A DNA stretch of 64,000 nt from Arabidopsis thaliana. Its lineage: Eukaryota > Streptophyta > Magnoliopsida > Brassicales > Brassicaceae. The notes beneath the pieces were generated by a model. It worked only from the letters and a program-made list of their open reading frames with translations. It searched no databases and was not told the DNA's origin. The translations under genes and the position numbers were made by a program. The first letter of the stretch is position 1. Each line of letters begins with the position of its first letter. Positions 37,358 to 52,353 of the stretch are shown piece by piece. The stretch spans positions 6,944,001 through 7,008,000 of the forward strand of contig NC_003070.9 of assembly GCF_000001735.4 (NCBI RefSeq). Direction: 5' to 3'.

Positions 37358-39495
37358 ATGAAATCGATATTAATTGGATTTGTTTTCTTTCTTTTATCAT
37401 CATTTCGTAGCTTCTTCGTGACCACTACCTATTCCCAAGTGATCCATCACCGACGTCTACGGCCATGGCCACCGCCAGAATCTGGGTCCGGCCCATCACC
37501 TGGCCCATCTCCATCACCACATAACAAAACCACACCGGCAGTGTTTTTCTTTGGGGATTCGATCATAGATACAGGAAATAATAATAATCTAACAACAGAA
37601 ATGAAATGTAATTTTAGTCCTTATGGTAAGGATTTTCCACTCGGAGTTGCAACTGGTAGATTCAGCAACGGAAAGGTCGTTTCCGATTATATATGTTCGT
37701 ACTCTTTCTCTCCCTCTCTTTCTTTCTTTCCTCTTCTTTTGTGCCGGACTTGGAAGATTTGTTTATATCATAACATGTATTATGTGACTTTGAACATAAT
37801 TGGTGATAGATTGATAATATACTAGGTTATAGTATATATTATGATTATATGTTAAATTTTATGTTTGTTTTACAGCTGAATATTTGGGAGTAAAACCAAT
37901 TGTACCAGCATATTTTGACCCCAATGTACAACTAGAAGATCTTCTCACGGGTGTATCATTTGCTTCAGGTGGTAGTGGCTATTACCATTTGACTCCCAAA
38001 ATATCCGTAAGATGAAAATTAATCACATATAGATTTATATCTAACCATTTATCCTAATCATTTGGGTAAAATATAAACAGAGAGTAAAGTCAATGTTGGA
38101 GCAATTGACATATTTCCAACGACACATAGCGAGAGTAAAGAGGTTAGTAGGGGAAGAGAAGACGGATCAACTGTTAGCCAAGGGCTTATCCGTTGTGGTC
38201 GCAGGCAGCAACGATTTGGCTATTACATATTATGGTCATGGTGCTCAATTGCTCAAAGATGATATCCACTACTTTACTTCAAAGATGGCAAATTCCGCGG
38301 CAAGTTTTGTTATGGTACGTAACTCATCCATCTTTTTCTTTTAGAGAGTTCATATAGCTTCACTCCAAATAAAGTTAAAAGTTCATGCAATACGTTCAAT
38401 GATTTCAAAACTATATATTATGATTTATTGTAAGGTAAGAAGACACTCCAAAACTATCATAATACCAAAAATTTGCATGTAATGTATTTAACATTAAAAA
38501 GTGACATTTGTCAAAGGTAGTAAAATTAACTTGTTAGAAGTTAGGACTTTAGTTTTGCTTCTTAAAAATAATCTTACTTTTGTTCAAAACAAAAAAAATC
38601 TTAGTAAAAAACATTATAGCTATTGATGTAACGAATTTAATTTTTAACAAAAGAGATCTAAGGTACTCAATAGAATAATAATGTAGATAACTAGATGTAC
38701 ATAAACTTGACAACCAACAATATTGAATTTGGTCATGATTAATGTTTTTTTCTTTTTGGGATAAAATGTGAAATTACTACCAAAAGGAATTATTGTTTTA
38801 CAAAGGTTTTAAACTAAACTAAATTTGTTCATGATTATGTTTAATATATGGTATCCATACATACATAAATTACAATTTCCTTACAAAGATTTTCTTTACT
38901 GGACTAACGTAAATAAATTAATAACAATAACCTATCTATATGGATACACTTGAACAGCAATTATACGAATATGGAGCAAGACAAATAGCAGTTCTAGGAA
39001 CACCACCACTTGGCTGCGTACCAATACTAAGAACTCTAAAAGGAGGTCTTCGTAGAGAGTGTGCTCAAGATATAAACTATGCTTCTCAGCTTTTCAACGT
39101 CAAACTCTCCAACATTTTGGACCAATTGGCAAAAAACCTACCAAATTCCAATCTCATTTACATTGACATATACTCTGCTTTCAGTCACATCTTAGAAAAT
39201 TCAGCAGATTATGGTAATATTAGAACGTGAATATTTAATTCTTATAAGTACTAAACTATACAAGCTCATGTATATATAACTTGAGTTGAGAATTAATGCA
39301 GGGTTTGAAGAAATAAAGAGAGGTTGTTGTGGAACTGGATTTGTGGAAGCTGGTCCACTTTGCAATCGATTCACAACATTTGTGTGCTCCAATGTATCTG
39401 CTTACATGTTTTGGGATAGTCTCCATCCTACCCAAAGATTCTATAAAATCTTAACCAAAATACTTTTTGAGAAATACATCCACAATTTAAATTGA
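37358..39495 (+). CDS. GDSL esterase/lipase, EXL-like (tandem copy 3)
   Basis: Five exons: 37358-37694, 37876-38006, 38081-38313, 38958-39213 and 39302-39495. A signal peptide ([20 protein letters not shown]) and a short Pro-rich linker ([18 protein letters not shown]) lead to [16 protein letters not shown]. Block II is [13 protein letters not shown], block [17 protein letters not shown] and block [13 protein letters not shown]. Exon sizes match copies 1 and 2 closely. The third intron is 644 bp against 85 and 118 bp in the paralogues, so about 530 bp of extra AT-rich DNA has been gained there. The gene looks intact. Confidence 0.9.
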
Positions 39496-40123
39496 GTAGT
39501 GTGATCAAATGACTCACATTGTATGCTTTTATTTTTCTTAAAGCTTGTGCAGTTGTTATAAATTGTACAAAATTATTGTAAGTCACTATATTGATTACCA
39601 ATTGATTTTAAGAGAAACTTTTATCACTCTTCACATGCTTTCAAAGATCAAATCCATATCAATCAGTTCATTTGATCGACAGCTATTCTGTTTATGTAAT
39701 GATTATCTTTTTCTTTTTAGGTCATGATGATGTAATAATATTATAGCTCTCTGAAGTAAAGTAATCAACTAGATAACATGAAATATAACCAAATTATATG
39801 ATTTAATCTGCACATTGTTGTGGGGGTAAATCAGTCAAATAATTGAATAAGACTGAGTGGTAAGACTTGATTTGCTGGATTGGCTAAATATATATTATCA
39901 GTCCAGTGATACAGGGAAGAGTGTTGTTCTTTAACCACAAAAACAAACAAGTTTCATACCATTATTCAAGGGACTCGATGAACTCTCTCAACCCTTCTTC
40001 ACCTTTGTATAAAGTATGACGATAAAGTAAACAAATTCTTTAAAAAAAAAGAAAAACTAAATTGAAACTAAAATTCGAAACAAAAAAAAATACTAACAAA
40101 ATAAAACCTAAAATTTATTTGAG
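39496..40123. other. Intergenic between GDSL copies 3 and 4
   Basis: AT-rich promoter region, without the block shared by copies 2 and 3. No gene seen. Confidence 0.55.
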
Positions 40124-41498
40124 ATGGAAAATGCAAACATCAAAGTTCTAGTAGTATTATTGTCTATATGGATTTCATGTGTTCAAGCTCAAACTGGAAC
40201 ATTTTCAGCAGTTCTTGCATTTGGAGATTCGATTCTCGATACTGGTAACAACAATTTGCTCATGACAGTATCAAGAGGCAATTTTTTGCCATATGGACGC
40301 GATTTTCCTCATCGTATTCCTACAGGAAGATTCGGGAATGGAAGAGTTCTATCAGATTTAGTTGGTACTAATTGTTCTCTATACAACATATATATATAAG
40401 ACCAATTTTCTCTTTCACATTCTTTAACCTAATGAGTAATCAAATAGTTCGAGAATCATTCTATAATGAAAATGTACATGGTATATATGTATGTAGCCAG
40501 CGGTTTAGGGGTAAAAGATCTTTTACCTGCTTTCCGGAGCCCATTTCTTAAAAATAGTGAACTCGCTACCGGCGTTTGTTTTGCATCCGGTGGTTCAGGG
40601 TTAGACAAATTCACTGCATCTATACAGGTAAATCTACTTGTTATGTACTTCTTACTTTCAATAAGATAAAGTAATATATGTTCTTACTCATTTACTATAT
40701 GTGCAAACTATATAGGGGGTTATATGGGTACAAGATCAGGTGAGTGACTTTCAAAGATACTTAGAAAAGTTAAACCAACAAGTTGGAGATGCAGCTAAAG
40801 TCAAAGAGATTATAGCCAATGCTGTGATTCTAGTGTCTGCTGGTAATAACGATCTTGCCATCACATATTTTTCAACTCCGAAGAGACAAACGAGATACAC
40901 TGTCCAAGCATACACTGATATGCTCATCGGTTGGAAAACTACCTTCATAAATGTATACAACACACATTTATTTATAACTTTTTTTCTTCATAATATTGTT
41001 CTACCTATAATGATTATTTTGTATGAATAACAGAGTCTATATGATCTAGGAGCTAGAAAATTTGCAATTCTTGGAACGTTACCGTTAGGGTGTTTGCCAG
41101 GGGCGAGACAAATTACCGGAAATTTGATATGTCTTCCGAATGTAAACTATGGTGCTAGAGTTTATAATGACAAAGTAGCTAACTTGGTCAATCAGTACAA
41201 CCAAAGGCTTCCCAATGGCAAATTCGTCTACATCGATATGTATAACTCACTTCTTGAGGTCATCAATAATCCTAGCCAATACGGTAAAACATTGAGTAAC
41301 ACACGCAAATTTTGAATATATATGGTAGAAAAAACAAGGGTGCTAATTTCTACATTGTAATACATTTCAGGGTTTACGACGGCAAAACCATGTTGTTGCT
41401 CGGTGATGACTCCGATTCCGTGTTTAAGATCTGGTAGTCACGTGTTCTGGGACTTTGCCCATCCTTCTGAAAAAGCCTATAAAACTGTTCTACCTTAG
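40124..41498 (+). CDS. GDSL esterase/lipase, APG-like, without proline domain (tandem copy 4)
   Basis: Five exons: 40124-40364, 40497-40627, 40716-40952, 41034-41283 and 41371-41498. A signal peptide (VLVVLLSIWISCVQAQ) leads almost directly into the catalytic domain LAFGDSILDTGNNN. Block II is GVCFASGGSGLDKF, block III LVSAGNNDLAITYF and block V FWDFAHPSEKAY. It is the most diverged of the four and lacks the Pro-rich linker. The frame stops at TAG 41496-41498 after KTVLP, but continues beyond it as ILSTIQSNLA to a second TAG at 41529-41531, which looks like the ancestral end. The catalytic residues lie before the stop, so the protein may still work. Confidence 0.88.
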
Positions 41499-42429
41499 AT
41501 CCTCAGTACCATCCAAAGCAACCTCGCCTAGTCACTAATTTTCTCTTTCTTTTTTATATTTAGACATGAGAACCATGAACCTTGGTTTGAATATGATTAG
41601 TTCCTCGATCGACGATGAGCCGCTTGTAGGTCTCTATTGTTAAGCTTGATTTATGTGTTCTCATCAATTAATCAGAATCAGTGATAATTTCATTTGCAAT
41701 AATTTTGGTGCTTCTTAGTTTACCAAACCAGAAAAGTTATGTGTTTGGAAAAGAAGAAAAAAATACTAGAAGAAGATAAAAGATTTCCATCCAACACAAA
41801 TACAAAGATCAACAAATGAGAGAAATACAACACAAATAAATATGTTATTAATTTTGGTTTGTTTAGTGTAACGCAATATTTTTCCCAAAAATTGTGGTGT
41901 TTGTTACCTACTTTTTACATTTTCCTTGATATTCACTACAAAATACCCAAATAATAATTCATAATTTCACATAGATTTTTACATACAAACGTGGAGGTTT
42001 TCTTTGATTAAAACATAAAAACCCTAGTCAATGATTTTTGCACACGTAGATAAACTGTATTTTCTGAAATCAGATGTAAATCTGAAAAAGTAAATATTAT
42101 TAACGGAATACAGCTAAGGTGAAGTTTGTGGAAAAGTAAAAATATTTACTTTATTTAAAACAACATAAATTTTCCATTTTTTAAAAACTTAAATTTCCAA
42201 TATTTGTTTTACTTTTTACTGTTCTCCTATTAGTAAAAGGAGTAGATTAACTTAAAAGCAATAAGCCGGCAAAAAAAAAAAAACTTAAAAGCAATAAACC
42301 GACTTGAATACCAATTAAGAAATTGGCTATAAATAAGGCTCCAACTTCCCAAACCTTGACACCATCACAACAATCAATCGCAGCGCCGATTCTCCTTCAA
42401 AAACTTTTCCTAAGTCGTCACTTTTTACG
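41499..42429. other. Intergenic, ASK4 promoter
   Basis: AT-rich; no gene seen. Poly-A runs occur near 42271. The proximal ASK4 promoter is listed separately. Confidence 0.5.
42328..42336 (+). promoter_or_regulatory. TATA box of ASK4
   Basis: ctataaata lies about 95 bp upstream of the ASK4 start codon, at a spacing that would place the transcript start near 42360 and a leader of about 70 nt. Confidence 0.6.
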
Positions 42430-43079
42430 ATGGCAGAAACGAAGAAGATGATCATCCTTAAGAGCTCCGACGGTGAATCCTTCGAGATCGAGGAAGCCGT
42501 CGCTGTTAAGTCCCAGACGATTAAGCACATGATTGAGGACGACTGTGCCGATAACGGAATTCCACTTCCCAATGTCACCGGAGCCATCCTCGCCAAGGTT
42601 ATTGAGTATTGCAAGAAGCACGTTGAAGCCGCTGCTGAAGCTGGTGGAGACAAGGATTTCTATGGTTCCGCTGAGAACGACGAGCTTAAGAATTGGGACA
42701 GCGAATTCGTCAAAGTCGATCAGCCTACTCTCTTCGATCTCATCTTGGTTAGTAAAGTCGCTTTCATTGTTTAGGTTTGATGTTGTTAGAATTAGGGTTT
42801 TTAATTTGGGGATTTAGGTTTGATTTTGCAGGATTCTGTTAGGGTTTTAGTGTGTTGAATGTCGTTTTGATTTGACTAATCGTTTTGGTTCTTTGGTTTG
42901 TACAGGCTGCGAACTATTTGAACATCGGTGGACTTCTTGACCTTACGTGCAAGGCCGTGGCTGATCAGATGAGAGGCAAAACTCCAGAGCAGATGCGTGC
43001 ACACTTCAACATCAAGAACGATTACACACCTGAGGAAGAGGCGGAGGTTCGCAATGAGAACAAGTGGGCGTTCGAGTGA
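42430..43079 (+). CDS. ASK4: SKP1-like protein ASK4, SCF ubiquitin ligase adaptor
   Basis: Links cullin 1 to F-box proteins in SCF E3 ligases, in nucleus and cytosol. Two exons, 42430-42747 and 42906-43079, for 163 residues. The BTB/POZ-like N-terminus [20 protein letters not shown] is followed by the SKP1 core ([33 protein letters not shown]). The C-terminal SKP1 dimerisation domain forms the F-box-binding surface: [61 protein letters not shown]. Length and intron position match the ASK family. Nothing is odd. Confidence 0.96.
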
Positions 43080-43331
43080 TTGGATCGGATCTGAAGGGTG
43101 TTTAGGAATCTCTAGTCTTTCTATTTAGATGTGTTTAGCTTTCAAGATTTCGGATTGTTTTTTTTTTCTTTCTTTTTCTCTTCGATTGGAGTTGTCCTTG
43201 TCGATGAAAACCTAATGCTTTGTTCTACTAACAACATCTATTGGTTTTTATGAGAAATATTTGAGAGAAAGTGTTGGTCTTGCTTAATCTTTTTGCTCTT
43301 TATACATGAATGTGTTCTCTTTAGATTATCG

Positions 43332-46361
<3,030 letters not shown>

Positions 46362-46851
46362 CGCTGAACTTCTTGAAACAAAACAAGATTACTTCCCGTT
46401 TGCCTCTAACTTTTGCCTTATAAAAGTTCTATGAGTATATCGTAATAGTCTCTATCACTAACATACATAAGAATTGTTAGGGTTAGCTTTTAAGCCCTGC
46501 TATTATAATGGAGGAGTGAAGATAGTTCGTTTGACACAGTCATGCATGCCCTTTGTGTGAAAGCAAGATTGCCTGACTTCAAGGAGACTTTTTCTGCATG
46601 GTTATTAACAAGGTTGGTAACTGTAACTTTGTACTCCAGATTGGTAGAGTTAAATTTGATCAAAAAAATTGGTGATGTTCTGCTTTATATGCAGTAGTTA
46701 TTGCAGACAACTTCCATTATTAGTTTTAAATTTCACAAAACCGAATGTTTTGGACTGTTGCCTACTTAATAGTTTGATCTACTTGAGCTCTTTCATCGGT
46801 TCATTAATTTTTATTATTCCATATTCATGCTGAACTTTATACCATTTTATC
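46362..46851. other. Spacer between the two subtilase genes
   Basis: Promoter of SBT5.1 and 3' end of SBT5.2. A TATA-like TTTTATAAG on the minus strand (46417-46425) lies about 56 bp before the SBT5.1 ATG. No gene. Confidence 0.5.
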
Positions 46852-49800
46852 TCAGTTTGTGCGGCTACTCTCGCTACTAATTACAATTGGGCTTCTGACC
46901 TTGTACTTGGCATTAGACCAAGTAAGAGCCCCAAATACATCTTGCTTAAGTGAAGCAGTAGCAGACACTATCACCTGGTATGTCAACTTCTCACCATCTT
47001 TTGTAAATTGGAGTTTTTCTGGCGTCACTTGAATGTTAAACCCTGGTGGTGTTTCCACGCTGACTGTGTAAACCGCCTCACCGTCCTCACCAACATTGGT
47101 CACTGTTCTTGTAACTGTCTTGCTACCATTTCCTTTGAATCCAGAGATTCCAATTGACGGGTAATTGATGGTGGAGATCAAGTCTAAGTTGGAATCTGCA
47201 GGGCAAGTAAAATTCTCTGGAAAAGCTTTTGACATAGCCTTTATTGTGGTTACGTTATATCCATAGTAACAGAGAAAGTTCAGGTAGTCAGTTTCAGTAG
47301 TCTCGTAAACTAGTCCTGGTTGCATTGATGCTGTTGAGCTTAGTTCTCCTGCTCCAGAGTCATAAGGTGTGGCTGTTGCACCAGTTTCTGTTGTTATAAG
47401 ACCTTTGTCGTTGTTTGTTTGAGTCGCTGAGAATGTGACATGGAAGTTAAAGAACATCCAATTTTGCTTGCCATAATCACAAAATATGCAATGAAGGAGT
47501 CCTAACCTGTTGTCATAATTGCTGATCTGATCGCGGATGGACCCCATGTGGGATGCTGTGATTTGATCAGAGATGCAACAGCTGAAACATGAGGAGCTGC
47601 CATGGAAGTTCCTGATATGACGTTATACTGAGAAGCCGGCTTGCCTTCCAGTGAAATGCTTGAGTCGTTTCCAGTCCATGCAGCGAGTATCGAGACTCCT
47701 GGTGCGGTAATGTCAGGCTGTTAAAAATAGAAGTAAGTAGATGCTTCCAATCAGGTAATAACTAAAGAAGGTCACAAGGTTATGGATTACTTTGAGAATG
47801 CTTCTTGTGAGGCTTGAAGGTCCTCTGGAAGAAAAATATGCAACAGCAGGGGCAGGTGTGAACTTTTCAACTGTTGCAGTGGGAAGAATTGTTGCAACAG
47901 GATCTCTGCAACCCAAGGCAAAAGATCATTAGGTCTTTACTGACTACAATAGTTAATAGAAATTTTTGAGATAGCTTATTAAGTACTTGGTTGAGTTGAG
48001 GTAGGAGAAGATCTCAGCTGCTTCCTTTGAGTCAATTACGGTAGTAGGAAAGCTACCATAAGCACTAGCAACTGCTCTAGTTCTGTCATCTACAAAGACG
48101 CAACCAGTACCTCCTTTGCTCTTCACCTCGTCCCTAGCGGATGATGCATAATATGATCCACCAACGTTCTCGCATAACACAATCTTCCCTTTTACCTTCT
48201 CTTGATCTAGAGAATCAGAGTCACAGGCCCTGAAAAAGCCAGTGTTTAATGAAAACAGAGAAAGAGGTTAGCCTCCTTATCCCCTGTCTTAATTCATTCT
48301 AAGGAATTGTATTTGACTCCACCGATGTTTTTTTTACCTGGCTGATCCTTCTGATGCATCAGCGCTCTTAGCAGACTTGCCATGAATCAGAGGATACACA
48401 GGAGATTTACTAACGTTTGAAAAGTGTATACCTTCACCCTGAACATCAGTGAAGGTTCTTATTAGCAAGCCTGAAAGTTATTTTGGTGTATTATGTGTAT
48501 GAAAATATCATTTACCTTGATGACTTTATTGCCGCCTAGTACAACATCAGACTCAAAGTCTCTATCAATAGTGTTGGCAGCAACGGTCATTATCCAAGGT
48601 GCAGTATTAGTAACTGTACCGCCATCAGGTCCATCATTACCCGCAGAGCAGATCACCAAGATTCCTTGCTCCACCGCGTGAAACGCTCCAATGGCAATAG
48701 GATCAGTGTTCAAGTCGATGCGAGCGTATGCTGGAGCTCCAAGAGACAGAGATAGAACATCAACTCCATCTGCGATTGCATCATCGAAAGCAGCTAAGAT
48801 AGAGGAGCCAGTGCATCCCCCTGGATTGCATACTTTGTACATAGCGATTCTAGCGTTTTGTGAACCTCCCTTTGCAGTCCCGGAAGCTACACCATAGTAG
48901 GAAGCATTCTCCACGGCAGATCCAGCTATGGTGGAGGACACATGAGAACCGTGACCGATGACATCCCTTGTGGTATAGTATTCTGAATCATCATCAGGAT
49001 TTTTGTAGTATCTTGCTCCAATGATCTTTCTGCATAAAAACAGAACTGTTTAGTCTTCAAAAGAAGTTAGTAATATCCAGTTTGGTTTTTGAAAAGTTGT
49101 GAAAATTGTAACCTGTTACAGTTGGAAGACTTGAAGTCCTTTGCTTCCATGCATGTACCTTTCCACCGAGACGGAATTGGACCCATGTCTTTGTCATTGA
49201 AACTCTCTGACTCTGGCCATATCCCTGTTTGTTTGTTTGTTTTCACAATATCAAACTCATATTTCTTTGGTTTTTTAAGTTAGGAAAAAGTAAAGGATAT
49301 GATGAGACCAATGAGTGAAAGGCCTTACCTGTGTCAAGAATTCCGACAATGCTATCATATGATCCATCTGAGGCTGATGAAGGTGGACCGGAATCGACCT
49401 TTACTGATGTTTGGTACTTGAGAAAGTCCCATGAATGAGTTGTATGAAGCTGGAAGTGTGGGTCAGGAAAAACTGAAACCACTCCCGGTTTCTTGGCTAT
49501 GACCTTGGCCTCTTCTGCTGTCAAACGAGCTGCAAAACCTGAGAAGCCATGCTTATATGTGTGGAGAAGATCGTTTGCTCTCCTACAAAACCAAACCATA
49601 AAAAGGTCTCAAAAATCCACAAAACACTAACAAATGTATATTTTGCACTTCATGTAAACAGTGTATAACCTTTTAAACATGGTGTTTATGAGTATTTGAG
49701 CTCTATTAGCGTTTGCAGCAGAGGAAGCTGATCCCATGTAGACAATGTAGACCCCATCACCATTTCTCGACCCAGCTTCAGTTTCTGTCATAAACAAGAT

Positions 49801-49854
49801 GCATAAGAGATATAGAAATGATAAAAAGGGTGTGAAGAATGTAATGCCTTTCAT
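46852..49854 (-). CDS. SBT5.2: Subtilisin-like Ser protease SBT5.2 (CRSP)
   Basis: Secreted subtilase; in Arabidopsis this locus is the CO2 Response Secreted Protease, which processes the stomatal peptide EPF2. Start 49854 gives [20 protein letters not shown], a signal peptide. Prodomain: [19 protein letters not shown] ... [19 protein letters not shown]. The triad is complete: Asp in GILDTG (about 49335), His in [12 protein letters not shown] (about 48945), Asn in [10 protein letters not shown] (about 48635) and Ser in [11 protein letters not shown] (about 47610). The C-terminal domain has [18 protein letters not shown] and [12 protein letters not shown]. It ends SSESSRTN. Exon layout parallels SBT5.1. 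A TATA box lies 60 bp upstream of the ATG. Known isoforms with another first exon cannot be judged from sequence alone. Confidence 0.94.
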
Positions 49855-51281
49855 GGCTTTGTAGTTTCCTAATCACTGGAAAGACTTATTCACATACCTC
49901 AACTCAAGAAAAGGGTATTTATACAGGTTGAGAGACACTGGAAGCTATAGATAGATCAAAAGAATTATGAGTCGTTAATGGTTGAATTGCTTATCCCACT
50001 TTGAAGTATTGGTGGGTTTCTGAATTGGGCAAAAAGTGGAGATAGAATAGGGTAGTGATCGGACCACTATCTTCTGTTTGAGTCATTACATCACAAGTAC
50101 TCCACATGTTTTTTTCTTCTTCTTTCCGAGGTTCCAAAGACAATGAACAAAATGATTACTTCATCCCATATTTTAGCAAAATTCAAATCAAGATAAAGCC
50201 ATTTATTTGATGGGGAAGGAGTGTCCACTAATTAGAGGATTCTTGATTGAGACTAAATAAGTCTGAAAGTTCTTCATTAAAGTTTCCAAAGTATGAAGTT
50301 ATATGTGTGTTCATATAATGTCATGGTGATGGACCTGATGTTAGTATCATTTAGCAATATGACTCTTAACTTTTAAGTAAAAAATAATAAACAATAGGTT
50401 ACCTTAAAATGTTTATTCGAAGACAAAATTAGATCAAAGGATTTTGGATTGAGTAGCCAATAAAAGGAGAGGGTGGTGCGGGCCTGCAGAGTTGATAAGC
50501 CAGAAATGACATTCACATTCCACTCTTATCGAATCCTAGTAATCCAAAGCATGCTTGTAGGCTTGTAGGTAAACAAATGTATAGTCGATATCATATCATT
50601 TTTTATATAGTATATCGCAAAACCAACAAAAAATATGATTTTAAGAATGGAATATTGTAGCCGACCACTTTAGTGGAGTGCACTCGTGCTGGTGGTCGTG
50701 CTCGTGGTCGTGCTCGTGCTACTTTGGGAAAGTATGTATTATCAATATGAGTCATATATGCCATTGCCATCGCATGATCTTGATTTCTATTGTCTAATAT
50801 AAGACAAAAAAAACACAGAGAAACTGAAGTTCGGCCGAGTGAAGAAAGGCCCACCGATAGTCTCTATAATCCCAAATAAGTCTATCAAAAGTAAAAAAGT
50901 TCCGTTCCGTTCTTGTTTGGGTGTGCTTTGTATCTTAGTGAGTGTAGAAACCATTTAAAAAAAAAAAAATGGTTTTAAGGAACTTTGCATACTCACCTTT
51001 CGATTTGAGCAGTTATTTTTCTAATGAAAATGTCTTTGAGCTTAAAGAAGACAAACACTTAAGAAAACCGAAAGAGACTAATCTTGCAAAATTCTTCTAT
51101 AGAGAAACCAAACTATAGATGATAGTTTACGTATGACTTGATCAATGACTTGGGTTTAAATGTTAAGAACAATGAATTTGGGCTAGTCATAAACTAGCCT
51201 TTTAAAAACAAAGCCCCAGATAGAAATATGCTAAGCCCTTCTTAAAGCCCAAATAAATTCAATTCAAAAATAATAAAAAAG
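49855..51281. other. Intergenic, SBT5.2 promoter to tRNA-Glu
   Basis: Mostly AT-rich. A short GC-rich stretch at about 50680-50733 (tcgtgctggtggtcgtgctcg) consists of repeated cgtgctcgtgg units but belongs to no supported gene. Scattered AGCCC/GGGCT elements lie at 51180-51250. Confidence 0.5.
49916..49923 (-). promoter_or_regulatory. TATA box of SBT5.2
   Basis: TATAAATA on the minus strand, about 62 bp before the SBT5.2 ATG, predicting a leader of about 30 nt. Confidence 0.65.
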
Positions 51282-51353
51282 CTCCGATGCCGGGAATCGA
51301 ACCCGGGTCTCCTGGGTGAAAGCCAGATATCCTAACCGCTGGACGACATCGGA
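51282..51353 (-). tRNA. tRNA-Glu, anticodon TTC
   Basis: The reverse complement is a 72-nt tRNA. The acceptor arm pairs TCCGATG with CATCGGA plus a G discriminator. The D arm is TCGTCCAGCGGTTAGGATA, the anticodon loop CTTTCAC gives TTC, and the T arm has GGGTTCGATTCCC. A T6 Pol III terminator follows at once on the minus strand (51275-51280). Confidence 0.97.
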
Positions 51354-52353
51354 TTTTGTTATTGATATAAACTTTCAATTATATATTCCAAATTTCATTC
51401 GAGTTTCATCAATCATAGAAATAGAAAGATGTGAGATAATGTTTTAGTAATACAGTGAGGCAAACGTGTAATGAACAAGAATTACACACTTGTATACCTT
51501 TTTTTTTGGTATCAATGTGAAGTAAATTCTATATACTTAAAACCAAGTATATGTATAATATGGTACATATTGAACTTCACTAGGTAGTCATTTTATTCAA
51601 ACTCCATTAGTTAGTCATTAGTTTGAATACACGAACTTAAAAATAAACGTTAACATTCAGCACCGTTGTAGTCAAAGTGAAACAAGGGCATGAGATTAGT
51701 TATTGTCATACCAAAACGTTAGATATATTTCAATTACATGCATGCAGTTTAAAGAAGAGGGCGACTTGTGTTTTTCTTTTTGATACATTGACCCATTCAT
51801 ATTGCAAAAAGATAAACAAAAAAAAGTGAAAAAAAAAAACAATTTAAGATTCCCAAACCAGATAATATTGAAACGAGAAAGGTCTACGTGGCAATTACTC
51901 GTTTTGGGGAAACGTACGAGGAACTCCATGCTAATTTCCCACAACGAAATTGTTTCTTTTAATATCAATCAATTTTAATTTTCATGATTAATCAATTGAA
52001 AAAAAAAGTAAAGAGAACACAACAAACGAAGGTAAAACCGTAAAAGGAAACTTCTTCTCCAAACTAACAAGTCATCTCGACCCCAAGAGTACAACACGTG
52101 TCAACACACAACGTGTCGTTCCCTCTAACTTGCGCCAAAAGCCATCATTCACTAAGCAAAATCTATCGAGCGGTGCTAACGTCCACCATCTCTCTAGCTG
52201 TCGCTTCTCAATCTTCTCTTCCTTCTTCTTTTGTTTCTTCTCTCTCTCTCTATCTTTGTCTAACCAATCAACAAAAAGACTTATGTATATAAAGAAACAA
52301 GAAGCCTGTCTATTATTCACCTAAATCGCCTCTCTCTTTGAGTTCCATCGAAG
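51354..52353. other. Intergenic, promoter of UPF0496 gene
   Basis: AT-rich with A-runs near 51826-51839. Near 52090-52130, cacgtgtcaacacacaacgtgtcg contains CACGTG and ACGTGTC elements of the ABRE/G-box type. No coding sequence seen. Confidence 0.55.
52286..52293 (+). promoter_or_regulatory. TATA box of UPF0496 gene
   Basis: tatataaa lies 68 bp before the ATG at 52354. Confidence 0.65.

Noticed and set aside
50680-50733. GC-rich stretch encoding RGRA-like repeats
   Set aside because: Too short, with stops on either side; repetitive cgtgctcgtgg units with no splice context.
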